Part shown: positions 1-6,196 of the stretch, piece by piece
How the letters are laid out: each line of letters begins with the position of its first letter
How positions within the stretch are numbered: the stretch's first letter is position 1
Assembly: GCA_035527275.1 (NCBI GenBank)
Contig: DATLBA010000043.1
Location: 1 to 27,599 of the forward strand
DNA length: 27,599 bases
Origin: DATLBA01 sp035527275
Lineage (GTDB): Bacteria; Planctomycetota; Phycisphaerae; FEN-1346
Direction: 5' to 3'
Program-made: the position numbers and the translations under genes
The notes under the pieces: model-generated
What the model was told of the DNA's origin: nothing
The model's database searches: none
What the model saw: only the letters and a program-made list of their open reading frames with translations

Positions 1-31
1 GTTCGAGCCGCTCATTGCACGAGAGGTGATG

Positions 32-325
32 ATGCCCATTTGCCAGCCCTGCGAAGAAGGCGTAATCCTGGCCGTGAAGGTCGTGCCAGGCGCTTCACGC
101 GACCGGATCGTCGGGCGGCTGGGCGAGCGGCTCAAAGTGGCCGTCGCGAAACCCGCCGAGAAAGGGGCCGCCAACAAGGCCGTCTGTGCCGTGCTTGCGA
201 AGGCGGTGGGCCTTAGGCCGTCGGACGTCGAGATCCTTCGCGGCGCCACCCACCCAGAAAAGGACGTCCTCCTCCGGGGTCTCACTCCCGCCGACGTCCG
301 CCGCAGGCTGGGCCTTGCTCATTGA
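32..325 (+). CDS. DUF167 (YggU/UPF0235) family protein
   Basis: This small protein of about 97 residues belongs to the DUF167/YggU family, whose members are compact alpha/beta proteins without an established biochemical role. The family pattern is visible: a hydrophobic strand followed by VVPGASRDRI, a central KVAVAKPAEKGAANKAV segment with the conserved small residues, and a final strand ending in RGLTPADVRRRL. Length matches the family norm of about 95-100 residues. I chose the ATG at 32 because GAGAGG at 21-26 lies 5 bases upstream. An in-frame GTG at 26 and ATG at 29 are possible but overlap or crowd that site. It is followed by a long gene-free stretch, and its upstream partner, if any, lies outside the window. 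Confidence 0.85.
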   Translation: MPICQPCEEGVILAVKVVPGASRDRIVGRLGERLKVAVAKPAEKGAANKAVCAVLAKAVGLRPSDVEILRGATHPEKDVLLRGLTPADVRRRLGLAH

Positions 326-498
326 GGCCGGCATATTTTGATGCTACGGCCTGAAAGTTGCTCTTACCCCCCTGAAAGGTGGTTTTTCGTCCATCGCTAC
401 ACGGCCTGTCGGAGACCGCCCGGCGGCAGAGCACGTGCGCAGCACCTTCAACTAGCCGCGAGCGCCCGAGCGAGCGGCCCGGCCTTGACCAAGCGGTA

Positions 499-526
499 GC
501 GCGGTGGGCATTCCTGCCCACCGCGC
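499..526. repeat. 28-bp hairpin palindrome, copy 1 (TTCC loop)
   Basis: Perfect inverted repeat: 12-base arm GCGCGGTGGGCA, loop TTCC, then the exact reverse complement of the arm. The same 28 bases occur in the opposite orientation at 21387-21414. Related hairpins with a four-base loop occur at 11206-11231 and 11254-11281. It behaves like a REP-type dispersed palindrome. Confidence 0.85.
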
Positions 527-699
527 GGCGTGCTGGTGGCACACATACACATTGCGCATGGCCGATATGTTGGCGGGCGGTTTTGGGTGGGATTTGGCGG
601 ATTTTGGTCCGTTTTGGAGGCCAAATCGGCCTTGGCGCCAGTGCCAAGGGGGTTTGAGGACCGAAATGTTAAGATGGGCAAGGCGAAATTGGGCGCTTT

Positions 700-729
700 T
701 TTCGACTTTTTTTCACTTTTTTGTCGAAA
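700..729. repeat. Inverted repeat enclosing T-tracts
   Basis: TTTCGAC at 700-706 is matched by GTCGAAA at 723-729, with a T-rich 16-base interval. It lies in a lower-GC patch unlike the surrounding sequence. It may form a weak hairpin; no gene is close enough to assign a role. Confidence 0.5.
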
Positions 730-893
730 CTTACCCCGAATTGGCGCTTTTGGATCCCCTTTTTGCCCCCTACGCATGCCGATGTGATGATGCGTCCGCG
801 AGCACGTTTCGGCCCTTCCCATCGGCCCTGCTCCATGCGTCCGTCGGCCCCAGGCTGCCAAAATGGCAGGGGAAAACGGGGAAAATTGGAGGC

Positions 894-920
894 GGTTCAA
901 GGTTCAAAGTTCAAGGTTCA
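894..920 (+). repeat. GGTTCAA heptamer tandem repeat
   Basis: Two perfect GGTTCAA units (894-907), one variant AGTTCAA (908-914) and a partial unit (915-920). This is a second seven-base microsatellite in the window, distinct in sequence from the GTCATGG tract at 6030-6150. Confidence 0.75.
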
Positions 921-969
921 GCCCTGTTCTGGATTGATCTCAGGCCGAGATTGGATATACGCTGGATGG

Positions 970-1035
970 GGGCGGGTAAACCCGCCCAAGAGACCGGCGG
1001 GTAAACCCGCCCAACAGGCCGGCGGGTAAAATTGC
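970..1035. repeat. 25-bp-period tandem repeat with hairpins (GGCGGGT family, copy A)
   Basis: GGCGGGTAAA starts at 971, 996 and 1021, an exact 25-base period. The first two units are palindromes: stem GGCGGGT, loop AA, stem ACCCGCC (the first extends to 8 bp, 970-987). The third unit continues as TAAAATTGC and then ATTGGAACGGCG. That tail resembles the elements at 1867-1889 and 4753-4790, both of which also have CCCGCC/GGCGGG stems followed by TAAAATT. Confidence 0.8.
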
Positions 1036-1073
1036 AGATTGGAACGGCGCTTGCCGCGAAGTGGCCTCGGCGT

Positions 1074-1108
1074 GCGGTCCCGATGTATTCCCGATTCATC
1101 GGGACCGC
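1074..1108. repeat. Palindrome with 12-bp stem
   Basis: Arm GCGGTCCCGATG at 1074-1085 is complemented perfectly by 1097-1108, with an 11-base loop. It sits 120 bases upstream of the antitoxin start. It could be one of the window's dispersed palindromes rather than a regulator site specific to the toxin-antitoxin pair. Confidence 0.7.
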
Positions 1109-1178
1109 TTTGCCCCGCCGTCCGAGCCGTCCACGAGGGCCGATCTCCACAATTTTCAGAATTTGCACTATTTCCCAC

Positions 1179-1207
1179 TTGCCTTTTTGCCCGATATGGG
1201 TAATAAT
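1179..1207 (+). promoter_or_regulatory. Probable sigma70-type promoter of the toxin-antitoxin pair
   Basis: TTGCCT at 1179-1184 and AATAAT at 1202-1207 are separated by 17 bases, in an AT-rich patch within otherwise GC-rich sequence. A start site near 1213-1215 would leave a very short leader carrying the AGGAGG ribosome-binding site ahead of the ATG at 1230. Confidence 0.45.
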
Positions 1208-1229
1208 GCTTAGGGAGGAGGCGTTTGAG

Positions 1230-1493
1230 ATGACGACCAAGACCGTGGATGCCAGGGGCCGGCTCACGCTCGGTCCCCGATACGCTAACCGCCTGGTGAT
1301 CGTGCGTGAGCACGAGGACGGCGCCTTGGAGGTCATCCCTGCCGAGGCGGTTCCCGCTCGCGAAGTTTGGCTCTACAAGAACGCGAAGGCTCTGGAGGCG
1401 GTCCGGGCAGGCATCGAGGAGGCGCGCGCGGGCCGGTTCGCCGAGGCGCCGGACGTCAAGGCCGATTCGGACGACGCTGAGGACGACCGCTGA
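1230..1493 (+). CDS. AbrB/MazE-like antitoxin (putative)
   Basis: This 87-residue protein probably is the DNA-binding antitoxin of a type II pair. The N-terminal part (TTKTVDARGRLTLGPRYANRLVIV, about residues 2-26, with an acidic strand after it) fits a swapped-hairpin AbrB/SpoVT-type fold: short strands, the D-RGRLTLG turn, and a hydrophobic strand. The C-terminal half is helical and acidic, as expected for a toxin-neutralising tail. I chose the ATG at 1230 because a strong AGGAGG lies about 8 bases upstream; the longer open frame back to 1032 runs through repeat sequence. Its stop overlaps the toxin start in TGATG, so the two are translationally coupled. The assignment rests on fold-like pattern and context, not on a catalytic motif. 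Confidence 0.7.
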   Translation: MTTKTVDARGRLTLGPRYANRLVIVREHEDGALEVIPAEAVPAREVWLYKNAKALEAVRAGIEEARAGRFAEAPDVKADSDDAEDDR

Positions 1494-1840
1494 TGGCCAC
1501 CGTCCGATGGACGCCCACAGCCCGTCGGCAATATGATGAAGTCCAAACCTCCGCCCATAATGCCGGTCAGACCCGCACCGGAACCGGCAAGTCGAAGTCA
1601 TCCCGGCAGGAAGGGCTTTTCAAACAGGTTCGAAAGACCATCCTGCTTCTGGCGGACAATCCTCGGCATCCGGGACTCCAAACCCACCCGTACCACTCCC
1701 TCGAAAACCCCTTCGACCCGAAGGCCAAGGTGTTTGAGGCTTATGCCCAGCAGCGCACGCCAGGGGCGTATCGGGTGTTCTGGTGCTACGGTCCCGGCAA
1801 GAACGAGATCACCCTCCTTGCCATCACGCCCCACCCGTGA
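1493..1840 (+). CDS. ParE/RelE-superfamily-like toxin (putative)
   Basis: This basic protein of 115 residues resembles the small toxin-like proteins of the ParE/RelE superfamily. Visible features are the N-terminal WTPTARRQYDE segment, a helix LFKQVRKTILLLADNPRHPGLQTH (about residues 43-66), and the closing strands VFEAYAQQRTPGAYRVFWCYGPGKNEITLLAITPHP. The terminal core strand (YRVFW, ITLLAITPHP) and the NPRHPGLQTH turn recall toxin-like proteins I know from cyanobacteria. Start overlap with the upstream antitoxin stop (TGATG) supports a two-gene operon. Whether it cleaves mRNA or targets gyrase cannot be read from the sequence. Confidence 0.7.
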   Translation: MATVRWTPTARRQYDEVQTSAHNAGQTRTGTGKSKSSRQEGLFKQVRKTILLLADNPRHPGLQTHPYHSLENPFDPKAKVFEAYAQQRTPGAYRVFWCYGPGKNEITLLAITPHP

Positions 1841-1864
1841 GGATAGGGGGTAACCTCCGATTGC

Positions 1865-1889
1865 GGCCCGCCTACGGCGGGTAAAATTG
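1865..1889. repeat. GGCGGGT-family hairpin, copy B, after the toxin gene
   Basis: CCCGCC (1867-1872), loop TAC, GGCGGG (1876-1881), then TAAAATTGC. It begins about 25 bases after the toxin stop and could act as a weak terminator, although the T-tract is short. The tail matches the third unit of the tandem repeat at 1021-1035. Confidence 0.6.
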
Positions 1890-1936
1890 CGCAACCGGGA
1901 TGCCGTTGAGCCGTGCAGGAGTTGAGCGTTCTCGTG

Positions 1937-2401
1937 TCACTTCCATTTATCAAATTTCAGATATGAGGCGAAAACATTCTTCAGGTTGGGCAGTTCTCCG
2001 ATTAATGCATGCAACAATCCGGTTTTTTCGCGGCAAAGACGACTTCTCTCTTCGCCAACTTGCAGGCCGCGAAGTCTATCGTTGATAGCCACGAGATTCA
2101 GGGCCTGTACGTCAAGGCGTTTCAGATACGCAGGAATCTCCTGCCCAAACAGAAAGGTGGCATCTTGTGTATCTCGTCGGAACTCGGACAACTTCTCCAA
2201 ATCCACTTTGCCGTCCCGAAAAATGACCGATAGAAACCGTTGGGTGGCTTTGTACACCGCAAAACGCTTCTCAAACATATCCAACTTGAACCTCTCTTTG
2301 GCCAGGCTGTGCTGCCAATAGGCTATGCACGCAACTACAGCAGCAATCAGCAGGGAAAGGGAAACACTTAGAATAGGGAATAGCAAATTGAATGTCACCA
2401 T
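1937..2401 (-). CDS. Small membrane-anchored protein of unknown function
   Basis: Predicted product of 154 residues. An N-terminal hydrophobic helix (about residues 5-28, NLLFPILSVSLSLLIAAVVA and onward) is followed by a charged, helix-rich cytosolic-looking domain with AKERFKLDMFEKRFAVYKATQRFLS, likely coiled. I do not recognise a named family. I chose the ATG at 2401 because GGAGG at 2411-2407 lies 5 bases upstream; an in-frame GTG at 2413 overlaps that site. Base composition is visibly less GC-rich than its neighbours, which may point to a foreign origin. It lies 53 bases downstream of the alpha-CTD-containing gene on the same strand and may share its transcript. Confidence 0.75.
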   Translation of the reverse strand: MVTFNLLFPILSVSLSLLIAAVVACIAYWQHSLAKERFKLDMFEKRFAVYKATQRFLSVIFRDGKVDLEKLSEFRRDTQDATFLFGQEIPAYLKRLDVQALNLVAINDRLRGLQVGEERSRLCREKTGLLHALIGELPNLKNVFASYLKFDKWK

Positions 2402-2454
2402 AAGAACCTCCACAGGTATCCTTCTTGATCCAAGATCTCCCAGCAGGCAAATGC

Positions 2455-3480
2455 CTACGGGGCTTGCCAGATTGGCTTGCCGTTCTTGTCGAGGAGGGCC
2501 AGCCCTGGCCCATCCTTGGTGGCACCAAGCCAGGCGCGGACCTCGCCGTTCTCGTCGTGCATGCTTAGCGCTGGCCCATCCTTGGTGGCAATCATCCTGG
2601 CCACGCGCGTGCCGTTCTCGTCGGTCAGGTAGAGCCCCGGCCCATTCTTGCCCATGGCCAAGCAGGCGCTGGTCTGGTCATGCTCGTCGTCCAGGATTAG
2701 CCTCGCCCCATCGTCGTCGGTGAAGAGCATGGCCTGGCACTTCCCGTTTTCATCTACGAGCACAATACGGTTGGCCCGAACTTCTTGGAGAACAGCGACG
2801 CCACCCTTGATGTCGGCGAGTTCGCGCTCCACAACTCCCAGGCGCTCTCGCCACGCCGGGTAAGCCTCGGTAGTTACTGAAGACTCCTTGTTTCTTCTCC
2901 GTTCCGAGAGAAAATCCGGAAGCGAAAGCCCCAAATCTGCCAGTTTCCGCTTTACATCGCGCAGGCTGATCTTGCCGAAGGAGGTCAGGGCCAGGAGGTC
3001 ATCCTCGTTCAGGCGCACGAGTTGGCCGACATTGATGATGTCCTCACATATGAGGATGTTCTCCGCGCGAGCGGACAGCCCGAGGTCGGCAATGCGCGTG
3101 GCCAGTTTGCATTCCAGTTCTGGGGTGTGTCCGACGGGTAACCGGGCGACTGTCTCGCCGTTGTCGTCGTGCAAGATCACGCTCGGCCCGATCTTGGCGG
3201 CGTCTAGCCCGGCGCGGGTCTCGCCCTTCTCGTCCAAGCAACTCAGCCTCGGTCTGTCCTGGTCCACGCCCACCGTGGCCCCGGCGTTGCTGTTCTCGTC
3301 CTGCATACGCGTAACGTGAGTACGCAACTCGGTCTGCATCTCGGCCAGCTGCCGCTCGATCGCCGCTAGGTGTTCATCGATCAACACAAAGCGACGGGCT
3401 CGGACCTCATTGTCCGGCCCGCCAGCTTGTATTCGGGCCAGTTCCCGCTCCAGTTTCTCCAGGCGTTCTTCCGTGGTCAT
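2455..3480 (-). CDS. RNA polymerase alpha-CTD-like domain between DENG-type repeats
   Basis: A 341-residue protein with three kinds of segment. Residues 1-60 form a charged heptad-like helix (coiled coil). Residues about 72-118 and 235-341 carry short repeats of the form L-x-DENG-x-x-R-A-x-L followed by DGPxLxL, likely beta-strand ladders. Residues about 126-190 match the C-terminal domain of RNA polymerase alpha: IADLGLSARAEN, then an I-NVGQLV segment, FGKISLRDVKRKLADLGLSL. The order and spacing follow the bacterial alpha-CTD closely. A second short helix (about 207-232) precedes the C-terminal repeats. Start: ATG at 3480 with AAAGGGGG a few bases upstream. The alpha-CTD fold binds UP-element DNA and activators in RNA polymerase; here its partner is unknown and there is no alpha N-terminal domain. 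No signal peptide is visible. A promoter-like pair lies at 3515-3543. Confidence 0.85.
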   Translation of the reverse strand: MTTEERLEKLERELARIQAGGPDNEVRARRFVLIDEHLAAIERQLAEMQTELRTHVTRMQDENSNAGATVGVDQDRPRLSCLDEKGETRAGLDAAKIGPSVILHDDNGETVARLPVGHTPELECKLATRIADLGLSARAENILICEDIINVGQLVRLNEDDLLALTSFGKISLRDVKRKLADLGLSLPDFLSERRRNKESSVTTEAYPAWRERLGVVERELADIKGGVAVLQEVRANRIVLVDENGKCQAMLFTDDDGARLILDDEHDQTSACLAMGKNGPGLYLTDENGTRVARMIATKDGPALSMHDENGEVRAWLGATKDGPGLALLDKNGKPIWQAP

Positions 3481-3514
3481 CTGAACCCCCTTTCAATTCG
3501 GACTTGATGCCAAG

Positions 3515-3543
3515 ACTGTATGCCGTCTCCAACCGAAACGCAA
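3515..3543 (-). promoter_or_regulatory. Possible promoter of the alpha-CTD-domain gene
   Basis: On the minus strand, TTGCGT (3543-3538) and TACAGT (3520-3515) are separated by 17 bases. This lies about 35 bases upstream of the ATG at 3480. The match to sigma70 consensus is moderate. Confidence 0.4.
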
Positions 3544-3547
3544 CAGC

Positions 3548-3646
3548 AGTTCTGGTGACACGCGCTTATCTATGCCGGTCGTGCCGCCACCCTATCCGCC
3601 CAGCCGCACCGCGTCAAGGCGAATGAAGGTGTCTGTCACCAGAACT
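3548..3646. repeat. 99-bp element with 13-bp terminal inverted repeats
   Basis: AGTTCTGGTGACA at 3548-3560 is the exact reverse complement of 3634-3646. The enclosed sequence, read on the minus strand, includes a stretch (3636-3595) that resembles 25331-25372 on the plus strand. No target-site duplication is evident. The element lies in the divergent region between the alpha-CTD-domain gene and the aldolase gene and may be a small MITE-like repeat or a large operator. Confidence 0.5.
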
Positions 3647-3669
3647 CGACCCGTCTTGCAATACAACCT

Positions 3670-3725
3670 CTTCCCCCGAAGGCGGACAGGTGTATAATAC
3701 CCAACCCGCCCGGCGGAGGGCGGGT
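3670..3725 (+). promoter_or_regulatory. Possible promoter and leader hairpin of the aldolase gene
   Basis: A perfect TATAAT lies at 3693-3698; the element 17 bases upstream (CTTCCC, 3670-3675) is a poor -35 match. Just downstream, ACCCGCCC (3704-3711) and GGGCGGGT (3718-3725) form an 8-bp hairpin with loop GGCGGA in the presumed leader. The start codon is at 3763. Confidence 0.4.
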
Positions 3726-3762
3726 GGGTCGGCTTATTGGGAACTGAACGAAGGGGCGTGCC

Positions 3763-4713
3763 GTGTTTCGACCGGAAATCAAGGTTCTTGACTGCACCAT
3801 CCGCGACGGCGGATTGGCCAACGACAGCCATTTTGACCTCCAGATCGTCCGGGCCGTCTATCGCGCCTGCTGCGAGGCCCGCATCGATTACGTCGAACTG
3901 GGCTACCGCAACTCCAAGGAGATGTTCTCGCCGGAGGAGTTCGGCCCGTGGCGGTTCTGCGACGAGGAGGACCTTCGCCGCGCAACCGACGGCATCGAGA
4001 ACCCCGGCACCAGGATTTCCGTCATGCAGGACGCCCACAAGGCGGTGGCGGAGGATCTTCTGCCCAAGAGCGAATCGGTTGTCGATACCATTCGCATCGC
4101 CACCTACGTCAAGGACATCGACAAGGCGATCGCGCTGGAGAACGCCGCCCACGAAAAGGGATACGAGACGACCATCAACGTCATGGCCATTTCGACCGAG
4201 TCGGACTGGGAACTCGACCCGGCCCTCGAACAGGTCGAACGCGAGAGCCACGTCGCCGCGTGCTACGTCGTCGATTCCTACGGAGCGCTCTACAGCGAGC
4301 AGGTGGACTACCTCGTTCAGAAATACCAGCGCATCCTGACCAACAAGGAGGTCGGCGTTCACTTCCACAACAATCAGCAACTGGCGTTCGCCAACACCAT
4401 CGAGGGCATCATCAAGGGCGCGAACTTCGTGGACGGGACAATCTACGGCCTCGGCCGCGCCGCCGGCAACTGCCCGACCGAACTGCTCCTGGGATTCCTG
4501 AAGAACCCCAAGTTCGACATCCGGCCGATTCTCGATTGTGTCGCCCAGACGATTCGCCCGCTCCAGAAAGAACTCGATTGGGGCTACATGGTTCCGTACA
4601 TGGTCACCGGCATTCTCAATCAACACCCGCGCACGGCGATGGCGATGCTCAAGACGTCCCAGCGCGACGACTACCGGACGTTCTACGATAAGTCGCTCGA
4701 CTTGGTCGAGTAG
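3763..4713 (+). CDS. DRE-TIM metallolyase family (aldolase catalytic domain) protein
   Basis: This 316-residue protein is a TIM-barrel enzyme related to HMG-CoA lyase, isopropylmalate synthase and 4-hydroxy-2-oxovalerate aldolase. The N-terminal LDCTIRDGG (residues 9-17) holds the metal-binding Asp and the Arg-Asp pair of the DRE motif. HFHNN at 200-204 supplies the two metal-ligand histidines on a late strand. DGTIYGLGRAAGN (224-236) is the conserved glycine-rich loop. The length suits the catalytic barrel alone, without the regulatory or communication domains of full synthases. I chose the GTG at 3763 because AAGGGG lies 6 bases upstream and the DRE motif then sits at the expected distance from the N-terminus. 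The substrate cannot be read from the sequence; the neighbouring NrnA gene gives no pathway clue. This family is often left as aldolase catalytic domain-containing protein. Confidence 0.88.
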   Translation: MFRPEIKVLDCTIRDGGLANDSHFDLQIVRAVYRACCEARIDYVELGYRNSKEMFSPEEFGPWRFCDEEDLRRATDGIENPGTRISVMQDAHKAVAEDLLPKSESVVDTIRIATYVKDIDKAIALENAAHEKGYETTINVMAISTESDWELDPALEQVERESHVAACYVVDSYGALYSEQVDYLVQKYQRILTNKEVGVHFHNNQQLAFANTIEGIIKGANFVDGTIYGLGRAAGNCPTELLLGFLKNPKFDIRPILDCVAQTIRPLQKELDWGYMVPYMVTGILNQHPRTAMAMLKTSQRDDYRTFYDKSLDLVE

Positions 4714-4752
4714 CCCGGGGGACGCGGCGGTATTTTCGATTGGCGATTTTGG

Positions 4753-4790
4753 CCCGCCGAAGGCGGGTAAAATTTTCGATTGGAACGGCG
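4753..4790. repeat. GGCGGGT-family hairpin, copy C, possible terminator
   Basis: CCCGCC (4753-4758), loop GAA, GGCGGG (4762-4767), then TAAAATTTT (4768-4776) and ATTGGAACGGCG. It lies about 40 bases after the aldolase stop. Stem plus AT-rich tail could work as an intrinsic terminator, but the tail matches the repeats at 1021 and 1867, so it is first of all a dispersed element. Confidence 0.6.
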
Positions 4791-4828
4791 ACGGCCAACG
4801 AGAAACATCAACGGCTTGTTTAGCCGCA

Positions 4829-4846
4829 ATCCCGGCGCGCCGGGAT
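4829..4846. repeat. 18-bp perfect palindrome upstream of nrnA
   Basis: ATCCCGGCG followed directly by its reverse complement. Flanking CCGC and GCGG extend the stem across a one-base bulge. The central 16 bases recur at 25382-25397 inside a 22-bp palindrome. It lies 24 bases before the nrnA start codon. Confidence 0.75.
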
Positions 4847-4869
4847 GCGGGACTCTCGGAGCGCACTGA

Positions 4870-5880
4870 GTGGCACAAAAATGCAATTATCGCCAAGCCG
4901 TTCAGGAACTGAGGCGAGCCGCCAGCGTAGTCCTCACGGCCCACGTCAAACCCGACGGCGACGCCCTCGGCTCGATGATGGCCCTCCGACGATGGCTTCT
5001 AGCCGAAGGCAAGCACGTCGAGGTGATCGTTCCGACAGCGCCGCCGCGCAAGTATGCCTTCCTGGACCCCGAGCGGAGTGTGAAGGTTGCGGGACGCGAG
5101 GTTGATGCGGCATCGGTCGAGCGCTCCGACCTCGTTTGCCTCGTCGATACCGGCGCCTGGCAGCAACTCGAAGGGGTCGAAGCGCTGGTGAGGAACGCCG
5201 CCTTCCGCCTCGTCATCGATCACCACCAGACGCAGGACGACCTGGCGGACTTCATGCTCGTTGATTCGGAGGCGGCCGCGACGGCGACCCTGGTCTATGC
5301 CATCCTATCGGAGGCCGGGGCCGTCATCGATGCCGAGATCGCCACCTGCCTGTTCGCCGGCCTGGCGGCCGATACGGATTGGTTCCGCCTGCCGACCACG
5401 GATGCCGAAACGCTGCGCCTGGCCGCCACCCTTCTCGAGGCGGGGGCCCGGCCCGACCGAATCCACGAAGAAATGTTCTGGAATGACGACCTGGCCAAAA
5501 TCCATCTCCTCGGTCGCGCGGTCGAGACGATGCGGCCGGCGCTCGGCGGGCGGGTCATGGTGATGCGGCTGACGCAGGACATGTTTCGCGAAGTCGGGGC
5601 CGACGCGGGCGACACGGAGAACCTGATTAACGAGTGCATGAAGGTCCGCGGCGTCCTGGTCGGGCTGATGCTCGTCGAGACCGCAAACGGCTACGTCCGC
5701 GTAAGCCTACGCTCCCGTCCCGGAACCGACATTTTGGGCGTGGCGACGCATTTTGGAGGCGGCGGCCATCAGCGGGCCGCCGGCGCACGCCTCAAGGGGC
5801 CGCTCCCGGAGGTGGAAAACGCGGTCCTGGCGGCACTGAAATCTCTCCTGGACGCGCCGCAGAGCGGTCTCTTGTCCTAA
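4870..5880 (+). CDS. nrnA: NrnA-like DHH/DHHA1 phosphoesterase (nanoRNase / pAp phosphatase)
   Basis: A 336-residue cytosolic DHH-DHHA1 phosphoesterase of the NrnA group, which degrades short oligoribonucleotides and dephosphorylates 3'-phosphoadenosine 5'-phosphate. Manganese-ligand motifs are in place: HVKPDGD (H25, D29, D31), VDTG near residue 93, and IDHHQT (DHH 117-119), followed by the GLAADTDWFRLP segment. The DHHA1 domain closes the protein with the RSRPGTDILGVA segment and a GGGGHQRAAGA substrate-binding loop. Length is normal. I chose the GTG at 4870 because GGAG at 4858-4861 lies 8 bases upstream. A palindrome precedes it. Part of its 3' end (5757-5779) recurs, nearly identical, just after the pseudopilin gene. 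Confidence 0.9.
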   Translation: MAQKCNYRQAVQELRRAASVVLTAHVKPDGDALGSMMALRRWLLAEGKHVEVIVPTAPPRKYAFLDPERSVKVAGREVDAASVERSDLVCLVDTGAWQQLEGVEALVRNAAFRLVIDHHQTQDDLADFMLVDSEAAATATLVYAILSEAGAVIDAEIATCLFAGLAADTDWFRLPTTDAETLRLAATLLEAGARPDRIHEEMFWNDDLAKIHLLGRAVETMRPALGGRVMVMRLTQDMFREVGADAGDTENLINECMKVRGVLVGLMLVETANGYVRVSLRSRPGTDILGVATHFGGGGHQRAAGARLKGPLPEVENAVLAALKSLLDAPQSGLLS

Positions 5881-5895
5881 AGAAAAGAAGGTCCC

Positions 5896-5952
5896 TCCTT
5901 GCGATACCCTCTGCCCGCGGAACATCAGCCGCCAAGCGGCTCGCAATCCCCG
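5896..5952 (+). repeat. 57-bp direct repeat upstream of a promoter, copy 1
   Basis: These 57 bases match 8012-8068 with three differences. Each copy lies just upstream of a TTGACAA-containing promoter. The element contains a small hairpin (AGCCGC, CAA, GCGGCT), perfect in this copy. Interpretation: either a shared upstream regulatory element or the scar of a segmental duplication. The second reading is favoured because a 23-base piece of nrnA is also duplicated ahead of the second copy. Confidence 0.85.
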
Positions 5953-5978
5953 TGCTTATCCTTTTGCAATTTTTGCGG

Positions 5979-6008
5979 TTGACAACCGGCCGGATGGGGT
6001 GTTAAAAT
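5979..6008 (+). promoter_or_regulatory. Strong sigma70-type promoter for the HEAT-repeat/pseudopilin pair
   Basis: Perfect TTGACA at 5979-5984 and TAAAAT at 6003-6008, spacer 18 bases. The predicted transcript starts just before the GTCATGG tract, so the heptamer repeat forms most of the 5' leader of the downstream gene. Confidence 0.65.
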
Positions 6009-6029
6009 GTAGGTGTTGTGGTAAGTTAG

Positions 6030-6157
6030 GTCATGGGTCATGGGTCATGGGTCATGGGTCATGGGTCATGGGTCATGGGTCATGGGTCATGGGTCATGGG
6101 TCATGGGTCATGGGTCATGGGTCATGGGTCATGGGTACATGGGTCATGGGTCGGGGG
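6030..6157 (+). repeat. GTCATGG heptamer tract (15 perfect units plus interrupted units)
   Basis: TCATGGG units run without error from 6031 to 6135 (15 copies), then TACATGGG, one further perfect unit (6144-6150), and degenerate TCGGGGG units. Seven is not a multiple of three, yet no frame through the tract contains a stop, and each reads the same seven-residue cycle (M-G-H-G-S-W-V). The tract lies between a strong promoter and the HEAT-repeat gene, so its length changes the leader. Confidence 0.9.
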
Positions 6158-6196
6158 TCGGGGGGTGGTGCCGTTTCGGCCAAGAGGGTTTCAGAC

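Larger units (their letters stand above)
326..1229. other. Gene-free, repeat-rich intergenic region
   Basis: About 900 bases without a credible gene. The open frames here overlap on both strands and show no recognisable domain or codon bias. What it holds: a 28-base hairpin palindrome (499-526), a lower-GC stretch with T-tracts around 540-770, an inverted repeat CCTTGGC/GCCAAGG (630-649), a small hairpin CTGCCA/TGGCAG (855-869), a GGTTCAA heptamer tract (894-920), a 25-base-period tandem repeat (970-1035), a 12-bp-stem palindrome (1074-1108) and a probable promoter (1179-1207). Confidence 0.7.

Noticed and set aside
1..25. Possible tRNA 3' end (GTTCGAGCC at the left edge)
   Set aside because: Too little sequence is present and no acceptor stem or CCA follows.
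448..900. 150-codon open frame on the minus strand in the first intergenic region
   Set aside because: It crosses the palindrome and T-tract repeat, with low-complexity Lys/Pro runs and no ribosome-binding site; alternative frames overlap on the other strand.
970..1035. CRISPR-like array
   Set aside because: The 25-base units are contiguous with no unique spacers, only two full copies exist, and there are no cas genes.
3592..4944. 450-codon open frame on the minus strand
   Set aside because: It lies wholly antisense to the aldolase gene, whose DRE and HFHNN motifs are intact; the frame is a by-product of GC-rich codon use.
5999..6196. Translation of the heptamer tract as the N-terminus of the HEAT protein
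   Set aside because: The frame is open only because the repeat has no stop codon in any frame; a good ribosome-binding site and transmembrane helix favour ATG 6197.
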